The notes under the pieces are model-generated. The model was not told where the DNA came from. It made no database searches and saw nothing but the letters and a program-made list of their open reading frames with translations. From Novosphingobium sp049354825 (GTDB lineage Bacteria; Pseudomonadota; Alphaproteobacteria; Sphingomonadales; Sphingomonadaceae), in NCBI RefSeq assembly GCF_049354825.1, contig NZ_CP186480.1, positions 1,922,001 to 1,986,000 of the forward strand: 64,000 nt of DNA. The letters are read 5' to 3'. This document shows, piece after piece, positions 32,707-41,889 of the stretch. The position numbers were made by a program, and so were the translations under genes. Position 1 is the first letter of the stretch; the number at the start of each line of letters is the position of its first letter.

Positions 32707-35700
32707 TTATCGACCTCGTACACGAGTCTTCTGCGCCTCGTCATAGGCGTCTCGCGACGGGTGATACCAAGGCGTCACGCCCAGCAGAAGTAAACCACTT
32801 GAGTACACCAAGGCCACATTCACGCACCAAGCAGCACCGTATCCGTAAGTGCGTCGTGTGCATTCACGTATGATGTCTCGCCCAAGCTTGATGTCGCATA
32901 CAGCTTTGCTGTTGCCAGGAGTTCCGTAACAGTCGTCATGCCTCTTACAGGCACCGCCCCAAACAACATCAGGAACGCCTTCTGAGCCCTTGCTTCCACA
33001 ATAATCGGCAGGCACGGGGTTCGCCTGTGTCTTTTGCGGCAAATCGCCACCGTCCCCGCCGCCATACATATTGTTCATCGAACCAAACCGAGCCGCCATA
33101 GCTCGGGTTTCCTCGCAAACGTCGTCGCATTCCATGCCGGGTCTTTGGGACAGCTTTACATCAATTACTGACTTAGTTTTTGACAATAAACTTGGCCGCG
33201 GAGTTTGTCGCTGACCGATAACGATTATTTCCTCTACAAGTCCACTGGCATCCACCCCATTAACCGGATCCCCGTGCACATAGTTGTGCCAATTCAGCCC
33301 GTCCCCATACCCGATGGGATCAATTTGCATGAACCGTCCGAGGGTGGGCGAGTACATGCGGGCCTTGTAGTAGTACATGCCGAGCTCGGGAAGCCAGGCC
33401 TGCCCGGTGTACTGGAACCGCCCGATGTTGGTCGATTGCGGGATGCCGTACTCGTCGTAGCGATTGACGCCGATCATGGCGCCGGCGGAGTCGGTAACAG
33501 CGATGACCGAACCGCGTTCGTCGGCATAGAGGTTTCGCCGCGCGGAATCGCCCACGCCTGAGCCTTCGAACCATACCAGCGGATCGTCGCCGGCATTCGT
33601 GCCGTGCACGAAGCGCCGCAGCATCGTGCCCGAGCCATTGTACTCCGCGACCAGGTCGTCGCCGTCATGAAGCAGGCGGGTATAGTTGGTTCCGTCGTAA
33701 ATCTCATAGAGCCGGCCGAGGGGGTCGTATCGAAGCGTCGTGCTGCCCTTTGCAACAAGGCGGTTCTCAACATCGTACATGTAGGTGTTGGTGCCGTCGG
33801 AGGTCAGGTTGCCGTTGGCATCGTAGCTGAATGAGGCCGACCCAGCGGCGGTGTACTGATTGAGTCCGTTGGCCGTGTAATTGCGATCGACATTGACGTG
33901 CCCTGTCCAGGCGTAGGTGTCGTTATATCTGGTTTCATCGATGATCTGGCCTGCAGGGTTATAGTTGAAGCTTTTCCCGAAGCTGTAGGAGGAAGAGGCG
34001 GGATACATCGACCAGTCATGGACTCCGCCCCACGCGTTGTAGGCATACCCTGTCTGGAAGGCCCACGATCCAGTTGACGCGTTCCAGCGATAAATCGACG
34101 AAGGTCGCCCAGCCGAATCATAATAGGCGAGATTAATTCCCCCGCCGCCGTTGTTGGTCGAGTAGTAGAAACGGCTCAAGGCGTCATAATTCAGCGCGAT
34201 GTAATTGCTATCCGGGAACGTCAGTCGGGTCCGGTTGCCACTGGCATCGTACTGATAGCTGAGCGCCCGGCTGGCGCTGTCCATGGCCTGCGTGCTCGAA
34301 GTCACCCGGCCCAGCGCATCGAAGGCGTTAGTGATGCCCTCGCCGCTCGCGCTGTCGAACCGCGCGGAAATCAACCGGCTAGCCAGGTCGTAACCAAAGT
34401 AAACGTCCCGGGTCTGGGTTGAGCTGAGGCCACTGCGCTCGGGCACGGCCTTTACTGTTAGACGGTTGAGCGCATCGTAGGTGTACGTCAGCGTTTCGTT
34501 TGCGCGGGTTCGCTTCGTCAGGACGTTGCCGTTGGCATCGTAAGTTAGTTGCTCATAGTCAGTCGTGGAGCTGGAGTTGGACCCCTTCGTTGAGACGGGG
34601 AACCGCCGCTTCGAAAGCCGATCGACACCGTTATATTCGAAGGTCGTAAGGTTGGCCTCGGCGTCCTTCAGCGTCGCGACCTGCCCGTTAGCTGTGTAGG
34701 TCGCCGCGACTTCGTCGGCCTGCTCTGTTTGACCATAAGCGGTCTGAACCTTCGTGACCCGTCCGTTCGCATCATAGGTATTTTTGGTAATGCGGTCAGG
34801 CCCGACCGCGCTGTTGAGCGTGCTGGCCGTGCAGGCGTCCGAAGGAAGCGAGCCATAGACGGCGGTGTTCATTCGCACCGCAGTGCAGACCAGGCGGTTG
34901 TCGGCATCGTAACTGAACTGCGTCAGCGAGTAGCTGGTCGAACCGGACTTCAGCGTCTGACTGGTAACGTTGCCGTTCGCGTCATAGGCAACGTCGACAA
35001 CGTCGGTCACCGTCATTGCGTCGAGGGCGGAATCCGTCGCTGCCGTAGCATAGCCGCGTTCCTTGCGCGTGATCCGGCTTTCCCCGTCGAGCGTGTAGCG
35101 CTCGGCGGGCCTCGGGAGGCTGCCGGAGCCGTCCGGATCACCGCCGATGATCCCGCGAAGCCGGTTATAGGTATCGTAGAAGTAAGTCGTGGTATCGTCG
35201 CTACCCGATAGAGGGCCATCGACCGTCTTCAGGTTCTCTGCGGCATCGTACGTGTATGCGGTTGTCGAGCTGATCGCGCCGTCCCCGCTTGCTACTGTAA
35301 CGCTGGTCAGCTGCAGGTTGGGAGTGGCGTACGCAAGACTGACCTTGGTCTCATTAGCGGTGCCCGAACAGGTCGCCGCGGTCGCACACTGCGTGACCTG
35401 CGTTAACTTGTAGACAGGGGAGGATGTGCTGACGAGCGCATTGCTGGAGTCCCGGACCTGAGGATAGAGGGCGGTGTAGGCGTAATTGACTTCCGGTCTT
35501 GTCCCGCTCGTGACGGGGGCTGGCATCTGGACTCGCGTCACGCCGCCGTGCGTGGTGTCATATGTGTAGTCGGTACGATTGCCGTTAGCATCGACCTGGT
35601 AGTTGGGTTGATTGCAGGTCGCTTCATTTGCGCAGGAGCTGTCGAATGAGGCGGTCGCAACGATATCGGCAAGGCCCGAGCTCGACTTCGCGACAATGCG

Positions 35701-36987
35701 CGTCTCGGTGAGGTTGCCTCGGGCGTCATAGGTATAATTGGTATAGTCACCCTCGGGACGCGTTTCCCGTGTTTTGCGGCCGGCGCTGTCATAGGTGATG
35801 GTCGTAGTGTTGCTCGTGCCGTTGGTCTCACTGACGGGCTGCTGGGCAGCCGGCGTTGATACCACAGTGCCACTCTCTCCGCCGCCAGTGGATGTGCTCA
35901 CCGTCGTCGTGGAGCCAACCGTCCAGCTATAGCTCTTGGTCGCACCGTTCTCGGTAATGGAGGTAACACGGGCCGAGGTATCGTACCCGATAGTTGTCGT
36001 GTCACTCGATTGGCCCGGGCGGCGGATACCAGTAAGCCCGCCAGAGCCAAACGCATATCGCCAGGATTCATTCTTCTCATTCGTTACAGTGAAAACACCG
36101 GCGCTGGGCGTTGCGTATGTGACCGATTTCGTGGCCGTAACCGTGTCGCAGGAAGCCGCAGCGGCGTCACAGTAGACTTGGCTCAAGTCGAAGAACTTCG
36201 CTCCCGATCGCTTTGTCCAATCAGTCGCAGGGGCCGGGCTGTTCGTGGGCCACGAACTGCTGGCGTAACTGATCTTCATTCCAAAAGAATTTTTGCTCCG
36301 TACATCTGCTAGTCGGTACGCCACGTTGCAAGTTTCATTAAGTTCCTGATCGGTTGTGCACTTTGAAGGAACGTACCAAGTCAGAGCGTAGCTCGCGCCG
36401 TTTGGCTTCGTGATCTGAGTCGGCAACGCGCAGTCAGTTGCGTTCGTGCTATTGCAATAGATGGACGCCATCTGGACTGTCATGGTCTGCGGTTCAGACC
36501 CGATAAGCGCGGCCAGGTTGGAATAGGTGACTTTCGACCCGTCCGCTGAGGTGTAGGTGAAGATTACGCCATTGTAGAGCGGCCCAGGAGCCGACGTCAG
36601 CGTTCCACCATTTGCCTTCGCGTTGATCCAATTCGAGCCAGACTGGGTGAATTTCTCCGACACGCCTCCGAATGTGATGGTGGCAGTTTGGGATCCTGAC
36701 GAACCGGTAACGCGAAGATCTCCGCTCCAGTTGTCGCGCCAGCCCGATCGTCCCCAGTACCGCATGAGCGCGATGCCCTCACGCTGATCGCCGATAGCCG
36801 CCTCGACAATAGCCGGATTGTAAGTGCCCGTCGTCAGATCGACGCCGTGCTCGTCGTTGTTCCGAAATTGCTCAGGCGTGTCGGCCGTTTGTGCGGCGGC
36901 AAGGGTGGCAACGGACGATACTAGGATTGTGGATAGGCACAGGGCAGTACGCAGAGCCCGCTTTCGGATCTGAACTGAAACTACCAT
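32707..36987 (-). CDS. RHS/YD-repeat protein with C-terminal phospholipase A2-like domain
   Basis: Secreted protein of 1426 residues. A signal peptide (ALCLSTILVSSVATLAAAQ) ends near residue 33. A beta-rich entry region is followed by about thirty YD repeats (for example YTYDARGNLTETR, FSYDANGNLTSDG) from roughly residue 320 to 1200, and then the RHS core end YYKARMYSPTLGRFMQIDP. The last 170 residues form a separate module with CKRHDDCYG (His1350, Asp1351), the calcium-dependent PLA2 signature, preceded by DYCGSKGSEGVPD and followed by KAVCDIKLGRDIIREC. A hydrophobic stretch (WCVNVALVYSSGLLLLGV) lies near the end. The tail probably hydrolyses phospholipids; RHS shells normally encase such toxins. 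It is divergent from the VirB operon. Confidence 0.88.
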   Translation of the reverse strand: MVVSVQIRKRALRTALCLSTILVSSVATLAAAQTADTPEQFRNNDEHGVDLTTGTYNPAIVEAAIGDQREGIALMRYWGRSGWRDNWSGDLRVTGSSGSQTATITFGGVSEKFTQSGSNWINAKANGGTLTSAPGPLYNGVIFTYTSADGSKVTYSNLAALIGSEPQTMTVQMASIYCNSTNATDCALPTQITKPNGASYALTWYVPSKCTTDQELNETCNVAYRLADVRSKNSFGMKISYASSSWPTNSPAPATDWTKRSGAKFFDLSQVYCDAAAASCDTVTATKSVTYATPSAGVFTVTNEKNESWRYAFGSGGLTGIRRPGQSSDTTTIGYDTSARVTSITENGATKSYSWTVGSTTTVSTSTGGGESGTVVSTPAAQQPVSETNGTSNTTTITYDSAGRKTRETRPEGDYTNYTYDARGNLTETRIVAKSSSGLADIVATASFDSSCANEATCNQPNYQVDANGNRTDYTYDTTHGGVTRVQMPAPVTSGTRPEVNYAYTALYPQVRDSSNALVSTSSPVYKLTQVTQCATAATCSGTANETKVSLAYATPNLQLTSVTVASGDGAISSTTAYTYDAAENLKTVDGPLSGSDDTTTYFYDTYNRLRGIIGGDPDGSGSLPRPAERYTLDGESRITRKERGYATAATDSALDAMTVTDVVDVAYDANGNVTSQTLKSGSTSYSLTQFSYDADNRLVCTAVRMNTAVYGSLPSDACTASTLNSAVGPDRITKNTYDANGRVTKVQTAYGQTEQADEVAATYTANGQVATLKDAEANLTTFEYNGVDRLSKRRFPVSTKGSNSSSTTDYEQLTYDANGNVLTKRTRANETLTYTYDALNRLTVKAVPERSGLSSTQTRDVYFGYDLASRLISARFDSASGEGITNAFDALGRVTSSTQAMDSASRALSYQYDASGNRTRLTFPDSNYIALNYDALSRFYYSTNNGGGGINLAYYDSAGRPSSIYRWNASTGSWAFQTGYAYNAWGGVHDWSMYPASSSYSFGKSFNYNPAGQIIDETRYNDTYAWTGHVNVDRNYTANGLNQYTAAGSASFSYDANGNLTSDGTNTYMYDVENRLVAKGSTTLRYDPLGRLYEIYDGTNYTRLLHDGDDLVAEYNGSGTMLRRFVHGTNAGDDPLVWFEGSGVGDSARRNLYADERGSVIAVTDSAGAMIGVNRYDEYGIPQSTNIGRFQYTGQAWLPELGMYYYKARMYSPTLGRFMQIDPIGYGDGLNWHNYVHGDPVNGVDASGLVEEIIVIGQRQTPRPSLLSKTKSVIDVKLSQRPGMECDDVCEETRAMAARFGSMNNMYGGGDGGDLPQKTQANPVPADYCGSKGSEGVPDVVWGGACKRHDDCYGTPGNSKAVCDIKLGRDIIRECTRRTYGYGAAWCVNVALVYSSGLLLLGVTPWYHPSRDAYDEAQKTRVRGR

Positions 36988-37464
36988 ACACTTCCCCTGC
37001 CTGGACTAAAAAGTTGAATTAGAGACTACGTCTTTCATCCATCGTGAAATGTGAACTTTGCGGCAGGCCAGGATTTTTGCGCATCAATAGCTTTAGCACT
37101 GACTAAATGAGTAAGGCCGCAAGTCGAGGTAAAGGCGTTATTTGCATTCGGCGGCGCTTCGAAGGTGCGCCAGAAATGAGTGACATCTGCGCTGACTATG
37201 CATAGCGACTCCCCTAAGCCACTGATTCGCCGTTATAGCAGCGCAAAAGTCTGCCTTCTGCAATACGATAAAACACTAAATGGGTGACAATTGTTTTTAT
37301 GCAGGCAAAACGGCCATACCTACATAGATGTAAGTAATTAAGAGTCCCTCGATAAGGAGGAAAGAGCGTGCGTTTAGTTAACGCCTCCCTGGCTTTCATT
37401 AACTGTGGAACGGGCTTGTGCTGAACCTGCCAGATGATAGTTTCGGCCGAAGGAGGATCGACTC
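36988..37464. other. non-coding divergent region between RHS and VirB operons
   Basis: 477 bases with no supported gene. It must contain promoters for the RHS gene (minus) and for the conjugation operon (plus). The only clear site is the GAAGGAGG ribosome site just before 37465. The four-copy CAATYCSGTAAAY motif of the element is absent here. Confidence 0.6.
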
Positions 37465-37680
37465 ATGAGAAAGTTCGTTAGTGCCGCGCTGATCGTCGCT
37501 GGTTTCGCCGCTGTCACCCCTGCCTTTGCAACGGAGACGATCGCCTACACATATGACGCCAAGGGCCGTCTGGTGAAGGTCGAGCACACTGGGTCGGTCA
37601 ATAACAACCTCAAGACCGAGTACACCCATGACAAGGCCGACAATCGCAGCAACGTGAAGACCACAGGCTCGCCAAATTGA
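37465..37680 (+). CDS. tiny secreted YD-repeat protein, first gene of the VirB operon
   Basis: Protein of 71 residues. A signal peptide (FVSAALIVAGFAAVTPAFA) is followed by a mature part of about 48 residues that is a single YD-type unit: TIAYTYDAKGRLVKVEHTG, then KTEYTHDKADNRSNVKTTG. Its stop overlaps the ATG of the virB2 gene (TGATG), so it is co-translated with the conjugation genes. Small orphan YD proteins accompany RHS genes in sphingomonads. Here it may interact with the divergent RHS protein or be a surface component of the secretion machine; both ideas are inference. Confidence 0.8.
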   Translation: MRKFVSAALIVAGFAAVTPAFATETIAYTYDAKGRLVKVEHTGSVNNNLKTEYTHDKADNRSNVKTTGSPN

Positions 37681-38027
37681 TGAGCCTTTCGACGAGGGTC
37701 GCGCCCGTAATGTCAATTCGCCCGTCTAAAATTTTGGCCCGCTGCCTTATGGTAGTGCCGCTCGGCCTGACGTCCTCTGCCGCCCTCGCCCAAATTGATC
37801 CGGAAGGATCGGGCGTACTCGTTAACGCGGTCAACTGGCTTCAGGGCACGCTGCTTGGCACGGTCGCGACCGTTATCGCTGTCATCGCCATCGCTGCTGT
37901 GGGCTTCATGATGCTAACGGGCCGCATCGACTGGCGTCGCGGCGCTGTGGTCGTTGTCGGCTGCTTTATCCTGTTCGGGGCAGCCAGCATCGTTGCCGGG
38001 ATCCGCGCTGCCGCGAGCGGCGGCTAG
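37680..38027 (+). CDS. virB2: VirB2-type pilin subunit
   Basis: Protein of 115 residues in the TrbC/VirB2 family, the major pilus subunit of type IV secretion systems. It has a long signal sequence (ILARCLMVVPLGLTSSAALA) and then two transmembrane helices around a short basic loop: GTVATVIAVIAIAAVGFMML, TGRIDWRRG, AVVVVGCFILFGAASIVAG. The ATG overlaps the preceding stop; an ATG at 37710 is an alternative start. Confidence 0.9.
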   Translation: MSLSTRVAPVMSIRPSKILARCLMVVPLGLTSSAALAQIDPEGSGVLVNAVNWLQGTLLGTVATVIAVIAIAAVGFMMLTGRIDWRRGAVVVVGCFILFGAASIVAGIRAAASGG

Positions 38028-38048
38028 CTACATTGCGGGGGCGCTAAC

Positions 38049-38336
38049 ATGTCGGGGGAGCTACGCCGGGACGTTCTGTTTGTCGCGCTGACGCGGCCGC
38101 AGATGTTTGCCGGGGTCACCTATAGCTTCTTCGTGCTCAACGCTATTCTCGCCGCCGAGCTGTTCCTCATCTTTCGGACGCTGTGGGTGATGGCGATCGC
38201 TCTCGTTGTCCACGTAGTCGGCGCGGTGCTGTCGCTGCGCGAGCCGCGCTTTGTCGATCTGTGGATCACACGAGTCAGCCGCTGTCCTCGCATCAAGAAC
38301 TATGACTTGTGGCACTGCAACTCTTACCGCGCTTGA
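38049..38336 (+). CDS. virB3: VirB3 inner-membrane protein
   Basis: Protein of 95 residues with two adjacent membrane helices (AGVTYSFFVLNAILAAELFL and FRTLWVMAIALVVHVVGAV) and the family motif LFVALTRPQMFAGV near the N-terminus. It sits next to virB4, with which it works in pilus assembly, and overlaps it by 28 bases. Confidence 0.9.
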   Translation: MSGELRRDVLFVALTRPQMFAGVTYSFFVLNAILAAELFLIFRTLWVMAIALVVHVVGAVLSLREPRFVDLWITRVSRCPRIKNYDLWHCNSYRA

Positions 38337-40693
38337 CCGCTGATCGGCGCACGATCGACCGCGAGTCATCGGCGGGCGTTCACCTTCCGTACGCGCGCCA
38401 CGTCGACGACATCACGCTGGAAACCCGCGAGGGCCTGCTGCTGCAAACGATCCGTCTCGGTGGTTTGCTGTTCGAGACCGCCGACGCCGACGAGCTCAAC
38501 TACCGCGCCGAACTGCGCGAAGCGATGCTGCGCGCCGTTGGCTCATCGCGGTTTGCGATCTGGCACCACGTCGTCAGACGCAAGGCCGAGACGGCGCTCG
38601 AAGCGAGGTTCCCCGACCCCTTCTCACAGCAGCTCGACGAACGCTGGCGTGACCGGCTCGCCAGCAAGGAGCTCTTCGTCAACGAGCTATACATCACGCT
38701 AGTCCGCCGCCCATTGCAGGGCCGCGTGGGATTTGCCGAGCGACTGTGGGGACGTGCTTCCAAACGAACTGCTCAGAACGCGGTGCGCCTGGCTGGAGAG
38801 AAGCGCGCACTCGACGCTGCCCGAGAGGCGTTGATCGCGGCGCTGGCGCACTACGATCCGCACGTGCTGACAGTGATCAAAGATTTGGATGGCCACCGCT
38901 CGGAACCGCTTGAGTTCCTGTCCGGTATCCTGAACGGCGCCGCAGAGCCCGTGGTGCTACCCCATGGTGACGCTGGGCAACACTTGCCGGCGCGGCGCAT
39001 ATCGTTCGGGCTCGATGCGGTCGAGCTTGCCCCGGCCGGGCACCGCGAGCGGCGCTTTGTCGCCATCGTCTCGGTCAAGGATTGGCCGGACCGTACGATG
39101 CCGGGCATGTTCGATGGGCTCTACCGTCTGCCGATCGAAATGGTCGTCAGCCAGAGCTTCGCCTTCGTCGAGCGCGGCGAGGCCTTGAACCGCATGAACC
39201 TGGTGCTGCGCCGGATGCGCTCGGCCGAGGATGAAGCGCTGACCCTGCGCGGCGAACTGACCCAAGCCAAGGACGAGGTGGCAGCTGGCCGAGCCGGCTT
39301 CGGCGAGCACCACACCACGATCGCGATCTACGCCGACAACCTTGAGCGGCTCAACCTCGACGTGGCTGAAGTCACCGCCGTGCTAGCTGATCTTGGTATC
39401 AACGCCGTGCGCGAGGATGTCGCACTCGAGCCAGCGTTCTGGGCGCAATTTCCAGCCAACTTCCGCTATATCGCCAGGCGGGGCCTGGTATCGACGCGCA
39501 ACTTCGCAGGCCTTGCCAGCCTCCACAACTTTCCCGTCGGCAGGCCGACCGGCAACCATTGGGGCAGCGCGGTCACGCTGTTCGAGACGACCGCTGCTGG
39601 CCCCTACTACTTCAGCTTCCACCGGCATGATCTCGGCAACTTTACCATCATCGGGCCGTCGGGCTCGGGCAAGACAGTGGTGCTCAACTTCCTGCTGGCC
39701 CAAGCGCGCCGCTTTGCTCCGCGCATCATCTTCTTCGACAAGGACCGCGGCGCCGAGCTCTTCATCCGCGGCGTCGGCGGCACTTACGATCGGCTTAGGC
39801 CCGGCGAGCCTTCAGGCCTTAACCCCCTGCAGCTCGCCAACACGCCCGCCAACCGGCAGATGCTGCTCGACTGGTCGACGCTATTGGCTGGCAGTCTCGA
39901 CAGCGCCGAGCTCGAACTGGTCCGCGACGCGATCGAGGCCAACTTTTTACAGCCTGTCGAGCGCCGACGCCTGCGCTTCTTCTGCGAGCTGCTGCGCGGC
40001 GGCGCGCGTCCCGTTGCGGGTGATCTTTATGCCCGTCTGCGCCCATGGTGGGGTGACGGCGAGCGGGCCTGGCTGTTCGACAACGAGACCGATCGCACCG
40101 ATCTTGCCGAGCGCACCGTGGGCTTCGACATGACCGCGCTGCTCGACGATCCGGTCATGCGGACACCCGCACTGCTCTATTTCTTCCACCGGGTCGAAGA
40201 GCGCCTCGACGGCAGTCCGGCGATCATCGTGGTCGACGAAGGCTGGAAGGCGCTCGACGACGATGTGTTCGTGAAACGCATCAAGGATTGGGAAAAGACA
40301 ATCCGCAAGAGGAACGGCATCGTCGGTTTTGCGACCCAGAGCGCGCAAGACGCGCTGGAAAGCCGCATCGCCAGCGCCATCATCGAACAGGCCGCGACGC
40401 AAATCTTCATGATCAACCCGAAGGCGCGCGCTGAGGACTACATCGATGGCTTTGGTCTCAGTCAGCACGAGTTCGATCTGGTGCGCACGCTGCCCGACAA
40501 CTCGCACTGCTTCCTGATCCGTCATGGCAACGAAAGCGTCATCGCCCGGCTCGACCTCTCAGGTGAGAAAGAGCTGCTGACCATCCTGTCAGGCCGCGAG
40601 GCGACGGTGAGAGCTTACGACGATCTCGTCGCCAAGATGGGGTCGGACGATCCGGCCGTCTGGATGCAGCCCTTACTCGAGCGGACCGCCTGA
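38309..40693 (+). CDS. virB4: VirB4 ATPase
   Basis: Assembly ATPase of 794 residues starting at a GTG inside virB3. Walker A is IIGPSGSGKTVVLNFLL (about residue 450) and Walker B AIIVVDEGWKALDD (about 637). The FATQSAQDAL and AATQIFMINP segments are typical of the VirB4/TrbE motor domain. Length is normal for the family. It powers pilus biogenesis and substrate transfer at the inner membrane. Confidence 0.95.
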   Translation: MALQLLPRLTADRRTIDRESSAGVHLPYARHVDDITLETREGLLLQTIRLGGLLFETADADELNYRAELREAMLRAVGSSRFAIWHHVVRRKAETALEARFPDPFSQQLDERWRDRLASKELFVNELYITLVRRPLQGRVGFAERLWGRASKRTAQNAVRLAGEKRALDAAREALIAALAHYDPHVLTVIKDLDGHRSEPLEFLSGILNGAAEPVVLPHGDAGQHLPARRISFGLDAVELAPAGHRERRFVAIVSVKDWPDRTMPGMFDGLYRLPIEMVVSQSFAFVERGEALNRMNLVLRRMRSAEDEALTLRGELTQAKDEVAAGRAGFGEHHTTIAIYADNLERLNLDVAEVTAVLADLGINAVREDVALEPAFWAQFPANFRYIARRGLVSTRNFAGLASLHNFPVGRPTGNHWGSAVTLFETTAAGPYYFSFHRHDLGNFTIIGPSGSGKTVVLNFLLAQARRFAPRIIFFDKDRGAELFIRGVGGTYDRLRPGEPSGLNPLQLANTPANRQMLLDWSTLLAGSLDSAELELVRDAIEANFLQPVERRRLRFFCELLRGGARPVAGDLYARLRPWWGDGERAWLFDNETDRTDLAERTVGFDMTALLDDPVMRTPALLYFFHRVEERLDGSPAIIVVDEGWKALDDDVFVKRIKDWEKTIRKRNGIVGFATQSAQDALESRIASAIIEQAATQIFMINPKARAEDYIDGFGLSQHEFDLVRTLPDNSHCFLIRHGNESVIARLDLSGEKELLTILSGREATVRAYDDLVAKMGSDDPAVWMQPLLERTA

Positions 40694-41889
40694 TGGCTTG
40701 CCCGGCGACTCTTACTGGTGGCACGTTCCTGATGCGCGTGCTCGACAACGTCGATTGCCAGGCTGCAACGCTCGGCAACTTTGGGTTCCAGTCGCTCGCG
40801 GCACCGGGCTCGGTCGCGCAAGGCGTGATCTTGGCCGCCCTGACGCTATTCGTGGCGCTTTTCGGCTACCGGCTCGTGCTCGGCGAAGGGCTTGCCGCGC
40901 GAGACCTGGTCGGCGCCGTTCTCAAGATCGGCATCGTGCTGACCCTGGCGCTGAGCTGGCCTGCTTACCGCGTGCTCGTATACAACGTCGTTATTCGCGG
41001 CCCGGCTGAGATCGCAGCATCAATATCAGCACCGGGCACTGCGCCACGCGCGGGGCTCAGCAATCGTCTACAAGCTGTGGATGCCGGCATACTGGCTGCA
41101 ACCTCGTCAGGCACCGGTCGTCAGACCAGCGAGCTCTTGGCCGAAGACAAAGCCAGCGACGGTTTCCGCAAGATCGCGCTCGATGATGAGAATACTTACG
41201 GCTACGCCAGGCTCGCGTTCCTGGTCGGCACGATCGCACCGTTGGCGTTCTTGCGCCTCGCCGCCGGGCTCCTGCTGGCGTTGGCACCATTGATGGCCTC
41301 ACTGCTGCTGTTTGACGTCAGCCGCGGCATCTTTGCTGGATGGGTGCGCGGTCTGGTACTGGCGTGTCTAGGCGCAGTGGCAACCTCGGTGGCGCTCGCA
41401 GTCGAGCTGGACCTGATCGAGCCGCTGCTGAGCGACGTGCTCAAACTGCGCGGACTTGGCTACGCGACACCGTCGGCACCGACCGAGCTACTGGCTCTGA
41501 CACTGGCGTTTCCGCTGGCCTCAGCGGGACTGATTGCGCTGTTCGGGCGGGTCGCGTTCAACCGTGGTTGGCTGACGCTGCCGCAGTTTACCTATGCCGA
41601 GACCCACGAGCGCGAGTGGGCGGCACTCACACCGCGCCAGCCTGTCGTGGCCGCCAGCGCCACACCGACCCAGCAACGCGCCGTTCTTGTGTCCGAAGGC
41701 GTCGCCACCGTCATGCGCCACGAAGAGCGCCGCCTCGCCTCCACCATAGGGCCGTCACGCCCGTTCGTCCCGCGCTTCGGTGACCCAGCAAACGATCAGA
41801 TCAGAGCTTCCTCGCGCGGCAAAACAAGCACCCGGCGCACTTCTCCATCACGTTCGCGGGCTGCAGCCCGCAGGGACCAGCGTTCATGA
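40693..41889 (+). CDS. virB6: VirB6/TrbL-like inner-membrane channel protein
   Basis: Polytopic protein of 398 residues with about six membrane helices (VILAALTLFVALFGYRLVLG, LVGAVLKIGIVLTLAL, LFLVGTIAPLAFLRLA, LLLALAPLMASLLLF, LVLACLGAVATSVALAV, LTLAFPLASAGLIALF) and a conserved Trp-containing segment LSWPAYRVLVYN. The last 100 residues are hydrophilic and basic. The start overlaps the virB4 stop. It follows virB4 directly; the usual virB5 gene is missing between them. Confidence 0.87.
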   Translation: MACPATLTGGTFLMRVLDNVDCQAATLGNFGFQSLAAPGSVAQGVILAALTLFVALFGYRLVLGEGLAARDLVGAVLKIGIVLTLALSWPAYRVLVYNVVIRGPAEIAASISAPGTAPRAGLSNRLQAVDAGILAATSSGTGRQTSELLAEDKASDGFRKIALDDENTYGYARLAFLVGTIAPLAFLRLAAGLLLALAPLMASLLLFDVSRGIFAGWVRGLVLACLGAVATSVALAVELDLIEPLLSDVLKLRGLGYATPSAPTELLALTLAFPLASAGLIALFGRVAFNRGWLTLPQFTYAETHEREWAALTPRQPVVAASATPTQQRAVLVSEGVATVMRHEERRLASTIGPSRPFVPRFGDPANDQIRASSRGKTSTRRTSPSRSRAAARRDQRS

